A stretch of 33,130 bases of DNA from Paraburkholderia bannensis NBRC 103871. GTDB lineage: Bacteria; Pseudomonadota; Gammaproteobacteria; Burkholderiales; Burkholderiaceae. This document shows, piece by piece, positions 31,401 through 33,130 of the stretch. The notes beneath the pieces were generated by a model. The model worked only from the letters and a program-made list of their open reading frames with translations. It had not been told where the DNA came from and did not search any database. The stretch's first letter is position 1. Each line of letters starts with the position of its first letter. A program made the position numbers and the translations under genes. The stretch lies in the NCBI RefSeq assembly GCF_000685015.1, contig NZ_BAYA01000056.1, positions 1 to 33,130 on the forward strand, read 5' to 3'.

Positions 31401-33130
31401 GACACGTCCGCACACGACGTTCTGACGCTGGGCGGTACCGACGCGGAGAACCCCGTCAAGCTGACAAACGTCGCGAACGGTGCGCTCAATGCGTCGAGCA
31501 CGGACGCTGTCAATGGCTCGCAACTCTTTGCGACGAACGAGAGCATTTCGACGTTGTCGGGCGCCGTAACGAACATCGCAGGTGACGTCACGAATCTCAC
31601 CGGCCAGGTGGCTGACGCGGTGAAGTACGACTCTTCGGCTCATACTTCGGTAACGCTGGGTGGTGATAGCGCGAGCACGACTGTTGCGCTGCATAACGTC
31701 GCGTCCGGCCTCGCGGACACCGACGCGGTCAACGTGACTCAACTGAAGTCCGCTGGATTTGCGATTGATCCGGCGACCGGTACGGTGCTGAACAAGGCCG
31801 TGACCTATGACGCTGGATCGATCGATTCAGGTTCGCCCACCATCACCCTGGAGCCGGGCCAGGGCAACAGCCCATACTTCAGAAACAGCAACCGCGCTGA
31901 CGGCTATTTGCCTGCGGGTACCGTGATTAGCAACGTCGGTGCGGGCATCCAGGACACGGACGCGGCGAACGTTGGTCAGGTCTATGACATCGTGTCCGGA
32001 AAGGACGGCGGCGGTGTCGCGCAGTTGAATCTGCGCGCGATGTCTGTTGGCGCTTCGTCTTCCGGTTCTGGCGTCAATACCTCGGGGCTGGTTCTGACCT
32101 ACAACACGGCGGCCTACTACTCGCAGGTATCGGGGCTTGCCGATAGCAGCGGATCGACGAAGCCGTCAGATGTCGCTCGCGCTTTTGGCAACGGTTCGAT
32201 TGCGATTGGCTCGAATTCGTATGTGACGAGTGGCGCCCCGGCTGGTACGGCAATTGGCGTGCAGTCCTATACGTCGGCGAATGACGCAGTGGCGCTGGGT
32301 TCGGGTTCGGTGGCAGACGTGGCGAATACGGTGTCGGTCGGTAACGATGGCACGAGTTCGTACACGGCGTATTACCCCAATGGGCAGACCTACACGATCC
32401 AGAATCAGGCGAATACGCGCCGTATCGTGAATATGGCGGCAGGCCAGGCGAATACCGACGCCGTCAATGTCTCGCAGCTCAAGGGCGTGACGGCGGCGCT
32501 GGGTGGCGGCGCGAGCGTGAATGCGGATGGCTCGATCGCGGCACCGACATACGACGTGGCGGGTGGCACGTTTAGCGATGTAGGGACGGCGTTGGCCGCC
32601 ATCGATGCAAAGCCCGACACGGGTTCGCCGGATGCGGTGATGTATGACAGCTCCGCCCACGACGCGCTGACGCTGGGCGGCACGAACGCCAAGTCGCCGG
32701 TGCAATTGAGCAACGTTGCGAACGCAGTGGCGTCGCACGATGCGGTGAATCTCGCGCAGCTGGAGGCAATGGGTGGCACGTTCGACAGCTCGGGTAACGC
32801 GACGAATGCGTTCGTGGCTTACGACGATATGTCGAAGGGTTCGGTGACGTTCGGTGGCAGCGGGGCTAAACCCGTCAGGCTGTACAACATTGCAGCAGGA
32901 ACAATCAGCGCCTCCAGCACCGATGGCATTAACGGTTCGCAGCTCTTCGGTCTTGCGGCTTCCACGGCGTCTGCGTTGGGTGGCTCGACGTCCGTGAATG
33001 CAGATGGCTCCATCAGCAATCCGGCCTATGTGCTCAACGGCTCGACCTACGGCGACGTTGGCAAGGCACTCGATGCGGTCATGGATGCAGCCAAGGGCGG
33101 TGGCGCCGATGCTGTCCTGTACAACGACGC
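28440..33130 (+). CDS. Giant trimeric autotransporter adhesin, 3'-truncated by window edge
   Basis: The ATG at 28440 opens a frame with no stop to the window end, 1563 codons. The N-terminus MNKTYRSVWNESTGTWVAAA is the extended signal peptide region (ESPR) of type V secretion, followed by a hydrophobic core and cleavage near ASA57. Two cysteines (64, 84) come next, then a YadA-type head at about 90-235 (NAIAIGANATTAGANSVALG), a neck (RQITNVAAG, DAVNGSQLY) at about 270-295, and a module with NSEYFVNGDRTQGYLPKGT. A duplicated head-neck block (about 496-658 and 1208-1370) flanks five 76-residue repeats at 678-1057. The membrane anchor must lie beyond the window. Codon use is less GC-biased than in the TAA at 1-2694, mainly in the first 1.2 kb. 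Confidence 0.96.
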   Translation, partial: MNKTYRSVWNESTGTWVAAAETARTCKKGGQRSSITTAATVTSLIAIGGMLPHSASATTNIGTCSTSGYTAVAVGGTPTNGYQCTNAGGDSSVAVGSAATSAGTGSGAFVTPFYYSGTTNKPWNVDQVAMGPSARALAESAIAIGGHSLVTGIEAVGLGGGYSTVSGNQAIGIGSQLVASGLGSVALGVHTTTQSNQNIAIGAQAATVGANAIAIGANATTAGANSVALGANSVAASATDVPSGTVAGKTYNYAGASPVGVVSVGAAGAERQITNVAAGKVSESSTDAVNGSQLYATDQAVENLQGFTKNAVSYDDATRKAITLAGDGGTVITNLSPGAVTASSTDAINGSQLYQVSNSVTNINNTLTTAGWGAQASSTNPASYEMGGFIIDGNGHVSNPSVLYVPNTVGTANAQIVLDPGLGNSEYFVNGDRTQGYLPKGTIISNVGDGVQNTDAANLGQVYTIVAQAGGGGGGGTGNLVKATRQLQAPLGAASSGSGVNTSGLVLTYNTAAYYSQVSGLADSSGSTKPSDVARAYGNGSIAIGSNSYVPSAAPAGTAIGVQSYTSANDAVALGSGSVANVANTVSVGNDGTSSYTAYYPNGQTYTIKNQANTRRIVNMAAGQADTDAVNVSQLKGVTAALGGGASVNADGSIAAPSYSVAGNSYSDAGSAIAALNNGSVAYDTSAHDIVTLAGSGASKPVKLTNLANGALNAASSDAVNGSQLFATNQSISTLSGTVTNIAGDVTNLTGQMADAVKYDTSAHDTVTLGGTGAQTSVKLTNVANGALNASSSDAVNGSQLFATNSSISTLSGAVTNIAGDVTNLTGQVADAVKYDTSAHDVLTLGGTDAEKPVKLTNVANGSLSASSTDGVNGSQLFATNSSISTLSGAVTNIAGDVTNLTGQVADAVKYDTSAHDVLTLGGTDAEKPVKLTNVANGSLSASSTDGVNGSQLFATNESISTLSGAVTNIAGDITNLTGQVADAVMYDTSAHDVLTLGGTDAENPVKLTNVANGALNASSTDAVNGSQLFATNESISTLSGAVTNIAGDVTNLTGQVADAVKYDSSAHTSVTLGGDSASTTVALHNVASGLADTDAVNVTQLKSAGFAIDPATGTVLNKAVTYDAGSIDSGSPTITLEPGQGNSPYFRNSNRADGYLPAGTVISNVGAGIQDTDAANVGQVYDIVSGKDGGGVAQLNLRAMSVGASSSGSGVNTSGLVLTYNTAAYYSQVSGLADSSGSTKPSDVARAFGNGSIAIGSNSYVTSGAPAGTAIGVQSYTSANDAVALGSGSVADVANTVSVGNDGTSSYTAYYPNGQTYTIQNQANTRRIVNMAAGQANTDAVNVSQLKGVTAALGGGASVNADGSIAAPTYDVAGGTFSDVGTALAAIDAKPDTGSPDAVMYDSSAHDALTLGGTNAKSPVQLSNVANAVASHDAVNLAQLEAMGGTFDSSGNATNAFVAYDDMSKGSVTFGGSGAKPVRLYNIAAGTISASSTDGINGSQLFGLAASTASALGGSTSVNADGSISNPAYVLNGSTYGDVGKALDAVMDAAKGGGADAVLYND
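29925..30410 (+). repeat. Internal duplication in TAA2, copy 1
   Basis: This segment matches 32061-32546 at a constant offset of 2136 bp (712 codons) with few mismatches and no indel. It encodes SGVNTSGLVLTYNTAAYYSQ through the head GNGSIAIGSNSYV, DAVALGSGSV and the neck TRRIVNMAAGQADTDAVNV. Weaker protein-level similarity extends upstream to about 29640. Confidence 0.9.
30471..31610 (+). repeat. Five tandem 228-bp repeats in TAA2
   Basis: Units start at 30471, 30699, 30927, 31155 and 31383, each 228 bp or 76 residues, always in frame. Each unit reads ADAVKYDTSAHD, LTLGGTDAEKPVKLTNVANG, DAVNGSQLFATN and SISTLSGAVTNIAGDVTNLTGQ. Units 3 and 4 differ at only 8 positions by my count; unit 1 is the most diverged. 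A sixth, degenerate unit begins at 31611. Confidence 0.95.
32061..32546 (+). repeat. Internal duplication in TAA2, copy 2
   Basis: This is the partner of 29925-30410. Differences cluster in ARAYGNG versus ARAFGNG, VPSAAPAG versus VTSGAPAG, and single substitutions (AN to AD, IK to IQ). The two copies bracket the five 228-bp repeats. Confidence 0.9.

Noticed and set aside
30471..31610. Regular repeats considered as a CRISPR-like array
   Set aside because: The period is 228 bp, there are no unique spacers, and the repeats are in-frame protein modules.
30549..31742. 397-codon minus-strand frame and four identical-length minus-strand frames across TAA2
   Set aside because: Their 228-bp periodicity comes from the tandem repeats of the plus-strand adhesin; they are not separate repeat proteins.
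1..33130. Prophage, insertion sequence, integrase, tRNA or rRNA genes
   Set aside because: No transposase, integrase, terminal repeats or cloverleaf were seen on either strand.

Overview
The window reads as a chromosomal segment of a high-GC beta-proteobacterium, most likely Burkholderiaceae (Paraburkholderia, Caballeronia or Burkholderia). I infer this from strong G/C-ending codon use, from the fur / divergent omlA(bamE)-dapB arrangement, from a thiL-pgpA-pncC operon, from tkt next to gap, and from large Burkholderia-style trimeric autotransporter adhesins (TAAs). No database search was possible, so the genus is an inference.

Layout. Positions 1-2694 are the 3' part of a repeat-rich TAA ending in a YadA-type outer-membrane anchor, followed closely by an exported OmpA-like peptidoglycan-binding protein (2753-3688) and two hairpins, the second a textbook terminator. 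On the minus strand, 3940-6659 holds thiL-pgpA-pncC and a DUF985 cupin. maeB (6868-9174) follows, then a barnase-like exported RNase with its barstar-like inhibitor (9464-10553), which ends at a bidirectional terminator shared with the convergent VOC-rsmE pair. speE (minus, TTG start) and tkt (plus) diverge from 12901-13274. gap and fur converge on a symmetric terminator. From 17185 the plus strand carries bamE, dapB, exbB, exbD, leuS, lptE, holA, proA and hemJ, which cover outer-membrane biogenesis, lysine, energy transduction, translation, LPS export, replication, proline and heme. A small exported NTF2-like protein lies on the minus strand (27254-27718).

The last part is the most unusual. 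A 721-bp divergent intergenic region contains a 90-bp block of about 20% GC, a candidate promoter, and a terminator-like hairpin with a T-rich tail lying about 155 nt before the next start codon. A second, larger TAA then begins at 28440 with an ESPR-type extended signal peptide. It stays open for 1563 codons to the window end. It contains five in-frame 228-bp (76-residue) tandem repeats and a segment of nearly 490 bp duplicated without indels at a distance of 2136 bp.

The central block is conserved housekeeping sequence flanked by two co-oriented giant adhesins. No tRNA, rRNA, CRISPR array, insertion sequence or prophage was seen. The best candidates for new biology are the TAA2 leader and its repeat architecture, the TAA-OmpA partner pair, and the exported barnase/barstar pair with long N-terminal extensions.
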